DNA of 64,000 nt from Mercurialis annua (taxonomy: Eukaryota > Streptophyta > Magnoliopsida > Malpighiales > Euphorbiaceae): positions 3,110,001 through 3,174,000 of the forward strand of contig NC_065570.1 in NCBI RefSeq assembly GCF_937616625.2, written 5' to 3'. Shown piece by piece: positions 49,268-60,531 of the stretch; the first letter of the stretch is position 1, and the number at the start of each line of letters is the position of its first letter. The notes beneath the pieces were generated by a model, which was not told where the DNA came from, ran no database searches, and was given only the letters and a program-made list of their open reading frames with translations. The position numbers and the translations under genes are program-made.

Positions 49268-49899
49268 ATCTCCCTCCGCCTGCAATTTTCCTATCTGCTA
49301 CACTCTTTCTTCGCAAATCACATAGTTTATACCTTTCAAATACAACATAACAAAATTCAATAACTATTAAAAATATTTAGAAGAAAAAAAAACAGATTCA
49401 ATGAACTTAAACATAAATGCATTTTACCGTACAGTAATCGTCAACAAATTCAAATTTCCCTATCTAGACACGACTTTTAAAATCAAAAGCATTATTATCG
49501 TCATTAATACTGCTAATTAACCATAAATTACTCACTAAATTCAACTAAGAACTCATTTAAACTAACAAATTTGCTAAAAATGAAACAAAGTGTACGAGAA
49601 TCAGCTTAGTTTTGAGATTAATAGTGCCGTGTGTGCAAAGGTACCTAAACACAGGAAAATTTACACTTACGAATAGTAAAACTGATAATTAAGAGACGAA
49701 TCGTACCTCGTTTGAAGTAAAAATCTGATAATATTCTTCTGAAATGAAGAGAAATTGTCAGAGAATTGTTTTAGTATCGGAAATAGTAATGAGAAATTAA
49801 GAATTTAAGTTAGGTTTAGCCGGCAGTGGAGTTGATGAGTGAGAACATGGAAATGGTGCGGTTTCAGTGTTTTGGAGATAGCGACCGTTTTTTTTAGCA
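49268..49899. other. Kinase gene promoter and leader region
   Basis: Upstream of the kinase start on the minus strand. Contains a probable leader (CTTCTGAAATGAAG-like sequence near 49735) and nothing else recognisable. Confidence 0.45.
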
Positions 49900-50775
49900 A
49901 AGGGTCAATCCAGTCCTTCAATTTGTATTTTAGAGTAAATAAGTCGCATTTAATGGTTTTTAGTAAATTGAATCTTCAAATTTGTATTTTAGATCAAATA
50001 AGATATATTTAACTATTTTAATCAATTAGAATTCAATTTTTTTAATTTAGGTAGGGTTAGCGAAAAAACTGGCCCGCCGTATTAACCGATCGTTGCAGAC
50101 TCGTATGCTTCGAAGTCAAAACCTCTGAACAAGTTTGATTGGTGGTACTGGTGTCTCATTGACAACTCTTGTTCCCCCACCTTTTTATTAAGCATTCTTG
50201 GCTTCAGCAAGAATGTTTGTCGCCTATCTATTTTAGGAAAAACAGGGTTCTATAGAAAACCTTTTTTAGATCGTGTAAAACCAATAACTTTCAGCCGGTT
50301 TGGTTTTAATATAAAAAAATGTTTTTTTTGTTTATTGGAGCTGTTTTAATTTTAAATTATTCAAATTAAACGAACTGCTCGAATAAATTAGAAAATTGAT
50401 TTTTGTTTAATTTTTTTTCATATTTTTGTCGGTTTTAATCGACCAATCGCATTAACCGACCTACGCAGACAGTTTGATTTTGATTTTTTTTCATTTTTTA
50501 TTCGATGGGTTTGATTTTTGATTAAAAAAATTTTATTCGGTCAATTCGATTTTGGCTATTCCGTCGAACAGTTAATTCCATTGAGACCAAACCGACCGAA
50601 AGTTCACCCATTTATTCAGGTCAAGTAATCTCTAATGTTTATATTTCAAACGCATGATTTATTTAAAATACAAGTTTGGAGGTTTAATTGATAAAAGAAA
50701 AAAGTTAAAAGTGATTTATTTAATTCTGAGATATAAATTTAAGGACCGGATCAAGCCGTTGTTCTTTCTTTTTTA
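49900..50775. repeat. Foldback element with probable nested insertion
   Basis: The left arm (GGGTCAATCCAGTCCTTCAA near 49905) and right arm (TTAAGGACCGGATCAAGCC near 50736) are inverted complements of the same family as 14148-14392 and 22851-23252. At 876 bp it is longer than those (245 and about 400 bp), apparently because another insertion rich in GGTTTTAATCGACCAAT-like words lies inside (about 50050-50630). Confidence 0.55.
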
Positions 50776-52024
50776 CTTTCACGTGGGTGCCACTGTGCCA
50801 GCGAGATTGAAATTGTTATGACCCAACTAACTTCAGCAACCAGCGCGCCTCAACTCCCTTGTTTACATTCATAATAAGAGAGCAAAATTACACAATTTAT
50901 TTTTACTCGAATTATAAACTCAATTTGCTCCTCTCTTCTTCTTTTTTTATTAATGGTGGAAATCAATTTTTTTAGAGTTTCATGTTAGTTGTTAGTTTCG
51001 GATGTGTGCTTCGAATCCACAATTTTTTGATGCACTTGGAAACGCCTTAACCATTCAGGTTATGCCATATTGACCAATTTGCTCCTCTCATTAAACGTAA
51101 ATGATACTATGACATTCGATATGTTTTATTTCATTAAAATAAACCTTTCCATTAAGTTTTCAATTATTCCGTAACAATATGAGATAAAAAAAAGACCTTG
51201 TTTAAACCTAACCGCTTAGAAATTTTTTTTTGGCAGTCGTCAATGATTTGATTTTCTTTGACGGTAGCATCCCTTTATTTATGTTATTTAATTTTAAAAA
51301 TATAATAAATAGTCAATTTTTTTTTATTTTTTTTTAATAAATTAAAATTTATTAACGAAGCGCAATTCAACTACCAAAAGGTGAAGATATATTAAAAATC
51401 TTTCAATAATAAAATAAAATCGTTAATGAGCTATAGTAATTTTTTTTATTTTCCATTGTTTGTCTTTTTTTTAATGTTTAATTTTTTTATTTTTTTGTGA
51501 AAGGTTTGTTGTACTTTCTTTGTAAAAGGTTTGATGTCTCTCTTTTATGAAGAGGTTATCAAGTGATGATTGATTCAGATGTTGTAAGTTTGCGAGTGAT
51601 TGGAAAAGTTTGATCGAAGACTGCACTTAATTAGTGAGACAATTAATAATTTATTTTTATTTTCGTAGTAAAATATGCGAATCAGGCAGCATATTGTATG
51701 TTTCATGTTAGGTTATCAAGTTTAGTTTTCGAATTATCTCAAATTTCTTACAAATATAATTGTTTCATATTTGATTTAATAAGCTTTGATGAATTAAAAA
51801 AAGATATCATTTGATAATTAACATATAGTTCATAATAAAATAAATTATTTGTATTTATTTATGTATTGTTGAATAAATGACAGTTAATTTCATATTAATA
51901 ATATTATTTAAAATTGTAAATTTATAAAGTAAATAACTATCCACTGTAAGTAATTTAAAATATTGATACTTTTATACATTATAAATTTAAAATATCAACT
52001 AGATGTAGTTATAACAGCAACACG
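50776..52024. other. AT-rich intergenic DNA
   Basis: No reading frame with a recognisable product and no clear element ends. Long T runs and low-complexity sequence. Confidence 0.5.
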
Positions 52025-52806
52025 TAGAGATGGCCATGGGCCGGATCAGCCCGTGAATCGGTCTGGATCCGGCTCGATCAAATCCGGCCCGGAACCGGTC
52101 AAATCCAAAACTGTCGGGCCGGTTTTAAATTTTTTGAACTGTGAACCAGTGATTCCGGATCGGAACCGGCAGTTTAAAAGTCGAACCCGTCAATAAATAT
52201 TATATTTTTATATTTTATATATATATTATATATTATTTTTGTTATATTATATTATGCAGTTGGATATATTATATTAGATTATACATTTACTATATCTGTA
52301 TATTATATTGATCAATTGATGTAGTTTACTATACATAGAGTAGTCACAAGTTTGCAATCTTTAATAAAAATTGGTAATTTATAACAATCTGATGTTAATA
52401 TATTATCAATATTTATTAATAATATATTTAGATAACATATATATTATATAATTTAATTAAAATTTAATATTTGAAATTTATAAAATATTTTATAGAGATT
52501 ACAAATAAAATTTAATAGCTCTATAAAAACTCGCTAAAATTATTTATATTTTTAATATAATTATTCTAACTATTTTATCAATTTGCGTGTTATTTTATTT
52601 TTAATTTTTAATTTTAACTTTTAGTAATTAAATTTTAATTTTAATTTTTTTGAACTGTCCGCAACCAGGAACCGAAATCGAAACCGGCCGGTTCCGAATT
52701 GGCATGGAACCGTCACTTAGACGGGTCCAGACTGGTTCCATATTTTCTTAAACCGCGACTTGGCGGTTCCAAAATATCACCGGATTATGAACCGTGTCCA
52801 CCTCTA
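52025..52806. mobile_element. hAT-like foldback element
   Basis: The ends TAGAGATGGCCATGGGCC and GAACCGTGTCCACCTCTA are imperfect inverted repeats of the hAT type (TAGAGGTGGACA). Flanking octamers GCAACACG and GCAAAATG agree at 6 of 8 positions, so the target duplication is decayed or only apparent. Arms are rich in CCGGTTCC and complements, and the middle is AT-rich (TA-repeats near 52200-52260). Confidence 0.65.
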
Positions 52807-53008
52807 GCAAAATGTACAACTTATTAAGGGAATAATAAATATAAAAGTTTGTATTAATATATAATATATGAATTAAGAAAATATAAAAATTAAAGGTAGA
52901 CAATTGTTCATTTTATTTTGATTTTAAGCTTTATCGAAGGATGCATTCTATTTAAATCCGTCCATGCACATAATTTTTAGTAATTATTATGATAAGTAAT
53001 AAGTTAAG

Positions 53009-53465
53009 AAGCACGGAAACTTCGACAAAATTGCGTTTCCCGTTTCGGAAACGTTTCGGAAACCGGAAACTCTTGGACACCCGTACGAAACGTTTCGGGC
53101 CGTTTCCGTAAATAATAAAAATTAAAAATTTGTAAAAAAATTAAAATTATTACCCACAAATAAAAAAATCTAACTAGTTATCATAAATTTTACATTCGCA
53201 TTGCCCACAATACATCAAATATACTTATTTGTGTTGAATTATATTATATTTTTTTATATATTTATAAAATTTTAAATATTCAGTATATTAAAATTGAGTA
53301 TTTTGTTAATTATCATAAATATTTAGATAATATTTTTATAAATATATCCCTACATTTTTGTTATTTACACGTTTCCTCCACGTTTCGTGTCCTTCATTTT
53401 GAAAAACTTTCGTTTCCCCGTGTCCGTTTCATATCGTTTCCGTTTCCCGTTTCCGTTTCCGTGCT
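53009..53465. repeat. Foldback element with GTTTCCG-rich arms
   Basis: AGCACGGAAAC at the left pairs with GTTTCCGTGCT at the right, and both arms repeat GTTTCGG/CGTTTCC words many times. No clear target duplication. Confidence 0.6.
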
Positions 53466-53474
53466 ACCTAGGTA

Positions 53475-53758
53475 CTCCCTCCGGTCCATAATATTTGTCG
53501 CATTTGGCTTTAGCACAAGAACTAAGAAAACAATTAATATATCTTAATTTATAAATACTTTTACTAAATTAACCCTACATTGAAACTTGGTTACATTTAT
53601 TACTATCATTTTCATTTGTTTGTTGTATTCTTTTAATAAATTAATGGGGGGTAAAAATGGAAAAATAGCAATTAATGCTCTTTTGATATTATAACATGAC
53701 AAATATTATGGACCAAAAAATTTTCTCAAATGCGACAAATATTATGGACCGGAGGGAG
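53475..53758. mobile_element. Stowaway-type MITE (Tc1/mariner)
   Basis: The 284-bp element starts CTCCCTCCGGTCCATAATAT and ends with the complement, ATATTATGGACCGGAGGGAG, flanked by TA at both sides (53473-53474, 53759-53760). The CTCCCTCCG end is the Stowaway hallmark. Non-coding. Confidence 0.93.
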
Positions 53759-53874
53759 TAATAAGTTATTTATTATTTTGAAAGGAAAAAAATAAGCTCA
53801 TGATTGATTAAATTTAAAAACAATAAAATGTTGACTGTTTTAGCAGTTGTACTTGTACACGCTAATTAAAAATA

Positions 53875-54271
53875 GCAAAAGGGTATAAAAAAACTCTCGT
53901 AGTTTTTATAAAAGTACAAATCAACCTTTTTATTTTTTTAGAGTATAATTAAGCCCTATTTATTTTCAAAATAGAACAAATAACCCCTTTCATCCAACAT
54001 CATTAGAAACACTCGTTAATGACTGACATGTCTCTAATAATCATATAAGAAAAAAGTTCAAAAATAATTTTAATATTTAAAATATTTACCAAAAATTTGA
54101 GGGGGTAAGTGTCCCAAAAGTAAACTAAAAGGGTTTATTTGTTCGATTTTAAAATAATAAGGGTTTAATAGTTCAATTTAAAAATATGGGGGCTTAATTG
54201 TGCCCAGATAAAGTAAAAGGGCTAATATATGCTTTGGGGAAAAATTCGAAGACTTTTTTGTACCTTCTGCC
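53875..54271. mobile_element. Mutator-type MITE, 9-bp target duplication
   Basis: The 397-bp foldback starts GCAAAAGGGTATAAAAAAAC and ends TTTTTTGTACCTTCTGCC. Perfect direct repeats TTAAAAATA flank it at 53866-53874 and 54272-54280. Non-coding. Confidence 0.87.
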
Positions 54272-54281
54272 TTAAAAATAA

Positions 54282-55124
54282 GAAGAATTCAAAGATGCTG
54301 GTGAAAAAATTTCAATCCTCCAATAATCTTAATTGGAGAAAATTAACATTTGTTGAATAAAAATCATCATTTTTTCCATTGATGCGAACATGAAGAAAAA
54401 TAAAGACTCCAACATAAATTTACAAAAAGTATTATTTATATAGGCTTAATGTGTTAAAAAAATTGAGAAAATTACACCTTATACCCTTTTTTGTTTGATC
54501 TTTGTAAACATACTCCTACATAAGTTCTATATACAAGCGTACATAAATTTTCTATTTTCCTTTTCAAAAATACCTCAATTTGTCCAAACTCTGATAGTTT
54601 TTTATTTTAATTATTACACCTCTCTCATTTATATATTCTCTATGTCTCCGCTCTCTTCATATTGTTTTGCTTCATTTAATATCCATATTATAGCTCCCTT
54701 CATTTGTTCTTATTTTTTTTTTCAAAATTTTTACTTTATTATTAATACACTATAATAATGATTTCGGATTTTGTGGCTATATGTCTCTTCTTTCTTTTAC
54801 CTTTTCTCCACTTTTTTTGTTTTTATTTCTGTGAACATAAAAGATTGATATTAAATTATTACTACATTAATTTTTTTTGTCTGGTTTATTTAGATTTTTT
54901 TGATGTTTTTTTTAGTTTATTTTATTTATTGGCTTATCTGTTTAAACTTCAGTATTTTTCTTTTATTTTTCTTTTTTATAATACTTTTATATTATTGCAA
55001 ATGTTTATATAATTAATTACCATTTTTATCAATTATATTCATTTTTGTTTATGTTATAATTCTTTGATTTCCGTTATTATTTAAATTACTTGTTTTGATC
55101 CATGTTTTTTATTTTTATTTAATA
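54282..55124. other. AT-rich DNA
   Basis: Two phenylalanine-rich frames (54495-54755 and 54758-55012) reflect T-rich sequence and have no recognisable domain. No gene supported. Confidence 0.5.
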
Positions 55125-55439
55125 CTCCCTCCGTCCCGTAAAGATAGAAAAAGTACCACCTTTTTTTGTCCCATAAAAATAGAAAAAGTGGAGTTAGTTA
55201 AGTCAAAAATTATCAAAATATCCCTACATGCTTATCATAAAACATTAAATGCATAATTTGAAAAAGTAAAAAAAAAGGAGTTGTAAGTGTTATATTTAGT
55301 AAAGTGGCTTTGGGAAATGTACATAATTAATTGATTACAAAGGGTAATTTAGACAAATTATCACAAATTACCTATAAATAACTACTTTTTTAATTCTTGT
55401 AAAATGAGTGCTTTTTCTATCTTTACGGGACGGAGGGAG
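55125..55439. mobile_element. Stowaway-type MITE (Tc1/mariner)
   Basis: The 315-bp element starts CTCCCTCCGTCCCGTAAAGA and ends TCTTTACGGGACGGAGGGAG, flanked by TA (55123-55124 and 55440-55441). It is a different subfamily from the copy at 53475-53758, since the sequence after the shared tip differs. Confidence 0.93.
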
Positions 55440-55639
55440 TAATTTCAATATTTATATTTTTATATATCTATTATTTAGTTATTTCCTAGTTACATGAGAA
55501 ATATTAAAATGAATTCATCCTTAATAAATTTAAAAAGCCTAAATTATACACATATCTTTTGAATTTAAACCCTCAATTTTTTGCATTTAATTTTTTTATA
55601 ACTTGTTATCTAATTTTACTTTCTATTTCTATTTTGATT

Positions 55640-55990
55640 TTTTTAGTTGTTTATATTTTGCTCTTTAGTTGCTCAACAATAGTTTTTTGGTAGTTCATTG
55701 GTTAATATTAAGTTGCTTTTTGGTTGCTCTTCTTTAGTTGTTTTTTGATTGCTCTTTTTGCTTATCAGTTGCTCTTAATTATTTTTAAATTATATTGTTA
55801 TTATTTACTCTTTACTTTTTAAAAAAAAAATTATAATAACAAATACAGCCACATTATTACAATAATTTTATTCCAATTATATAAATATTAGTGTAATCAA
55901 AATTTTGATTCTGCTCTTCGTTATAGTATATAAATATAGTACATTTTCAACTTGATTTTTCTTTGGTTGCTCAATTTTTATAAAAATTAT
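55640..55990. repeat. Degenerate GTTGCTC-like repeat array
   Basis: TTAGTTGCTC, TTGGTTGCTC, TCAGTTGCTC and close variants recur irregularly, densest at 55655-55780. The unit is short and the array imperfect. It resembles in style the TGTATC array inside the Mutator-like element at 57834-61003, so it may be part of another such element. Confidence 0.5.
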
Positions 55991-56775
55991 TAATACATAT
56001 TTTAAATTAAACTAATTTTCATAAATTTTTAATAAAAAAAGTTTAAATTATTTTTTATGTATTTTAATTTTTATAATTTTTGTTAAAATAAGATAACTAA
56101 ATAAGTATGTTAGAATTTATTTATGAAACTCATATTTATTTTTGACAAAATAACTAGATATTGTAAAAGAATCTCGAAAACCAGTGCTTCCATCACCGGC
56201 AAAACAATTTTCTCCTTCTCGAACTTTTCCGTTTCCTTCAGCGTGAAGCATCGGGCTAATTTTCCGATAATTAATTATACCCGGATGTTTATTAGACTTT
56301 ACGTAGCCACTACCCAGAAAAAGAATAGTCAACAGATGACTATTAAAGAAAACTGTAAACTCCAATAATCTCAAAAAAACACACAACTAAGAAGATGACC
56401 ATAGCCATAGAAACAAGATTATTACACAAAATATAAAAGCAAAACATCTATATAACTTAAAACAGTAAATATAAAGAAGATTAATTATTCATCAAAAAAA
56501 AAAATAAAGAAGATTAATTATTATAAACTTTCCAATCATATCCTAATAGTATCATCTTTGTGGATATGAAGTTAAAACAATTAACAAAATTTATGAACGA
56601 AAATCAGTATCAAAAGAAAAGAGCAAATGTTAGTATTATAAAGAAAAAAAGTTAATGTAGCAGGGGGGATAAAGGAAAAAAGCGTATAAATGAATACATA
56701 TTCAATAGAAAAGAGTATTTGTGCTAGAGTTTTACCTATAGCGTGTAAAAGATAAGAGTTTCTATAAAAGGAGTA

Positions 56776-57292
56776 TATATGTAGAAAGCCCTAAAAAATT
56801 CTGACCTTTTATCACCTTTTCAATCCTACTCTGACGTTGCAAATCTGTTATTTGCACCCTAAAGCATAAAATTGACCTTTATTTGACAAAAATTCTCTAA
56901 ATTGACCCTTTCTACATTGGATTAATTTTTTATATTAAATTGACTATTTTTAAAAATAATTATTGAACTTTTGTCAAATAAATAAAGGTCAATTTTACCC
57001 TATTTTATATTTTTTTCATTTCAATTGTACCCTAAAGCATAAAATTGACCTTTTTTTATTTGGCAAAAATTCTCTAAATTGACCCTTTTTACATTGGATT
57101 AACTTTTTATATTAAATTAACCATTTTTTGAAAAAAATTGAACTTTTGTCAAATAAATAAAGGTCAATTTTATGCTTCAGGGTACAATTGAAATGAAAAA
57201 CTGCAAATTAAGATAAAAGTGACAATTTTTCAACGTCACAGTAGAATTGAAAAGGGGATGGAAAGGTCGGGATTTTATAAGGCATTAAGCCT
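56776..57292. repeat. Foldback element, probably Mutator-type MITE
   Basis: The left arm (CTGACCTTTTATCACCTTTT) and right arm (AAAAGGGGATGGAAAGGTCG) are inverted complements, and GCACCCTAAAGCATAAAATT occurs twice in the left half and once inverted. The exact ends and target duplication are unclear (GTATATAT against TTATATAT). Confidence 0.6.
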
Positions 57293-57380
57293 ATTATATA
57301 TTAAATAATGAATATATATTAAATATCTATATTTAAATGGGTTAATCTATATCTATACTATATATAAAAGCACGGATGGG

Positions 57381-57833
57381 GGGACATGCAAATTTACTGA
57401 ATAACCCTTTTCAGTTTACTACTAAATAAAGGTTTTATAGTCATTGACTAATTAGTTATTTAATTAATTATTATTGTAATTAAAGTCCTAATTAGAATAG
57501 ATAGTAAAATTATCTCCAATTTAGTTTTTAGTATGTAAAAAATAACTAAATTGTCTCCAAATTAGTAGGAATACCTATCTTTTAGTTTGATTGAACTACA
57601 AAATTAAAATATTGTATTTGGTCAATATATTGTTATTTAAATTTCTATCTTATTATTTTTAAATATATTATTAATAAAATTAAGTTAATTATTTAATTAT
57701 GGTTATTATGGGGACATGTAAATTTACTGAATAATCCTTTTCATTTTACTACTAAATAAAGGTTTTATAGTCATTAACTAATTAGTTAAATCACTATTGT
57801 AATTAAAGTCCTAATTAGAGTTCTAATTAGAAT
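57381..57833. repeat. Internal direct duplication of Helitron body
   Basis: GGGACATGCAAATTTACTGA at 57381 recurs as GGGACATGTAAATTTACTGA at 57711. The second copy is interrupted at 57834 by the nested element and resumes at 61004 (TAGTTTTTAGTATGTAAAA is found both near 57520 and near 61037). Confidence 0.85.
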
Positions 57834-58080
57834 GAGAAAAAAACAAAAATATTCCAAAATAAATCAAATATTACTCAAATAGCCAAAACCCAAATTTTTT
57901 ACATTCATGACAAAATAAGGAGAAAGTTTACATTTTCTAGCCAACCACTAGATAATAGACACATGACACACTTAAAAGTAGAAGAAAAGTCAAGAAAAAC
58001 ATGTTAAACAGCTGTCAACAGCTATAAAAACGCGTCAATAATGCGTCTGACACGCGTGTCAGAAAAGCGTGTCAGTTACG

Positions 58081-59200
58081 CATCGGCGCGTGTAGCGTAT
58101 CAGAATTATTTAAAGAAGTATCGTTTATGTATCTTTTATGTATCATTGATGTATCAAAACTTATTTGCAACTCAAGTTCAGTTTTTATGATTTTATTTGG
58201 TTAATTAATTAACCAATTTCCCCAATTAGACAATTGTACTGAATTTTATTATTGGATGAATCTGTTTTAGATCTCCAAAAAACTAAAAACTTATATTAGT
58301 TGAGAATGTGGTTTTGTCATAATGAGTTATTGAAATAGGGATATTTGAATTACTTTTGTTCATTGAAAATTATGTATCGGCGATGTATCTATAATATATC
58401 AGTTTCTTCAAAATTTATTCGTTGAAAATAATTATTATGAGTTGGACACTCATTCCAAAAATTATAATAAGTGGTGTATCTATAATGTATTATCGATGTA
58501 TCAATGTTGTATATATAATGTATCGTTGATGTATCTAATATATATACATAATAACATATACTTAAAAACTGAACCTACTTAATTTTTTGTTAGAGATAGC
58601 TAAAAGTTTATGGCAAATCAAGCAATATGTTGTTAATAAGAGCATATGATTTTAAATTTTATAATCTATGGTGTATCTATAAAATTTATTTCGTTAAAAT
58701 AATCCAAAAAATAAAATATGGATCTACGATGTATCAACTGTGTATCTATAATGTATCGGCAATTTATTTACAATGTATCATTTATGTATCTTTTATGTAT
58801 CATTAATGTATCAAAACATATATGTAACTCAACTTCAGTTCTTATAGTTTTATTTGGTTAATTAATCAACTAATTTCACTAATTAGGCAATTGCAATAAT
58901 TTTTTTATTATTGGATGAATTTATTTCAGGTCTCTAAGAACCTAGAAATTTGAATTAGTTAAGGATGTGGTTTTATCATAATGGGTTCTTTGAATGGGGA
59001 TATTAGAATTACTTTTGTTTATAGAAAATAATGCATCATCGATGTATCTACAATGTATCATTATTGTCAAAATTTATTCGTTGAAAATAATTATTATGAA
59101 TTGTAGACTGATTCTAGAAGATATAATAAATGATGTATCTATGATGTATCAACGATGTACCAATGTTGTATGTATAATGTATCGTTTCTGTATCTAATAT
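58081..59200. repeat. TGTATC-rich array with a 657-bp tandem duplication
   Basis: Words such as GATGTATCTATAATGTATC recur throughout. On a larger scale TTTATGTATCTTTTATGTATC at about 58124 recurs at about 58781, and the next several hundred bases align (for example TTTTATTTGGTTAATTAAT in both), so two copies of a unit of about 657 bp lie in tandem. A second, inverted scatter of GATACAT words follows in the right half of the element. Confidence 0.75.
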
Positions 59201-59519
59201 GTATACATAATAAACATTTTAGATACATCTAAACAACATTAAAGATACGTCTCAAAACTAGCTCAGCTACATTCTTCAAAATAAAGGTAGTATACTAAAT
59301 AATCAAAGCATAAAAAATTAACATGAAAGATATTAAAATTTTAAAATATAGAAATACATATATGAGACATATATGATAGAGTTTCAAATTGTTAAAAATA
59401 TATCAAATATAGTTATATATACATGTCTGATACATTATAGATACGTAGCATTTGTCGTCCAAAGTACAAAAAGTTACAAAAAATTAACTTCACTGTCTAA
59501 TTATACATATGTGATACAT

Positions 59520-59950
59520 TTAGCTATACTTGGAAATTTTCAGACTATAATTGGATAACATGTTTGTCTTGTGAATTATATCAACAATTTCTTTAATTGA
59601 TAATATTTTTGGACAGTGCAGATCATTATTAAGTACAACAGTTGGAAGGAGGCCTTCAAGTTTGAGTACAATAACTTCAACTTCTTCAGAAATGTCTACA
59701 AATTCATAAAAGAAAAAATAATAATTAGTCAAGTACAATAGATCACTCTAAATAAAGGACACAAACTATTTTAACTGTAAGAGAAAGTTCATCTACTCAA
59801 AGAAATAAAAACAGAGAAAGAATTATTGTTCTTCGATAATAGTAGAGTAAAAGTAGATCATGAACTAAAAAAATATATGAGATGTATTCATAACGACTTC
59901 ATCTTGTCGATGGATTGCATCTTCGCAACCCTTGATTGAATCATACACGC
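59520..59950 (-). pseudogene. Possible Ulp1 (C48) protease remnant in the MULE
   Basis: On the minus strand, VYDSIKGCEDAIHRQDEVV (about 59935-59879) and, after a possible intron, EEVEVIVLKLEGLLPTVVL (about 59690-59630) resemble in order and spacing the YDS and LLP blocks of the Ulp1-like proteases carried by many plant MULEs. The catalytic His-Asp-Cys region is not visible, and stops interrupt the frame upstream. The match is short and could be chance. Confidence 0.3.
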
Positions 59951-60456
59951 AGAACACATAACATCAAACTACAAAACAAAACAGAACAATCAGTAAGCAA
60001 AATCAGATTAATAAATATCACATAACACATACAAAGTTATAAAAATAATACATTTCACATACATCTAATAAACAATACAGATACATCTCAAAACAGTATA
60101 GATGCGTTCCATAATTTCTAAAGAACCATAACATTATACATCTCAGAATTTTAAAGTAAAGCGAAATATTTTAAACTTCCTATAACCAAATAACAACTTT
60201 TTTTCGCATCGAAATAGTTCCGCGAAGGAACCATTTAGCTAATCTTTTTTCACAATTAGAATTAAAGGTGCAAACCCACGTTGAAACCCTGCTGTTTTGT
60301 GATGCATAAGAGAGTGACACAGCTGATTTTGGTTTAGGTAATGCATTTGATGTAATTTTTTGACTTTCAATTTGTTTTTTTGCTTTTTTCCACCTAATTA
60401 TGGTTTTTCTTCTTTTGGGTCTTCTCTCTTTTCTTCTATACATACAGACCAACACA

Positions 60457-60531
60457 AATTCGAAACTGCTCCGGTGACAAAACCGCACACCACTCATCTT
60501 CAGACTTTTGCACATAGCCAGAACCAGCCAT
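60457..60531 (-). pseudogene. Captured fragment of a methionine sulfoxide reductase B gene
   Basis: From an ATG at 60531 the minus strand reads MAGSGYVQKSEDEW, then CAVLSPEQFRI, the N-terminal block of plant cytosolic MsrB proteins (usually QK-E-EWRA-LSPEQFRI). After the isoleucine the similarity ends and a stop follows seven codons later. The catalytic cysteine and zinc CxxC motifs of MsrB are absent. The fragment sits in a Mutator-like element and is best explained as captured exon-1 sequence. An overlapping 132-codon frame (60180-60578) reads the same DNA in a different frame and is not a gene. Confidence 0.7.

Noticed and set aside
54495..55012. Two hydrophobic frames that could be membrane proteins
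   Set aside because: They are phenylalanine-rich translations of T-runs with no family resemblance.
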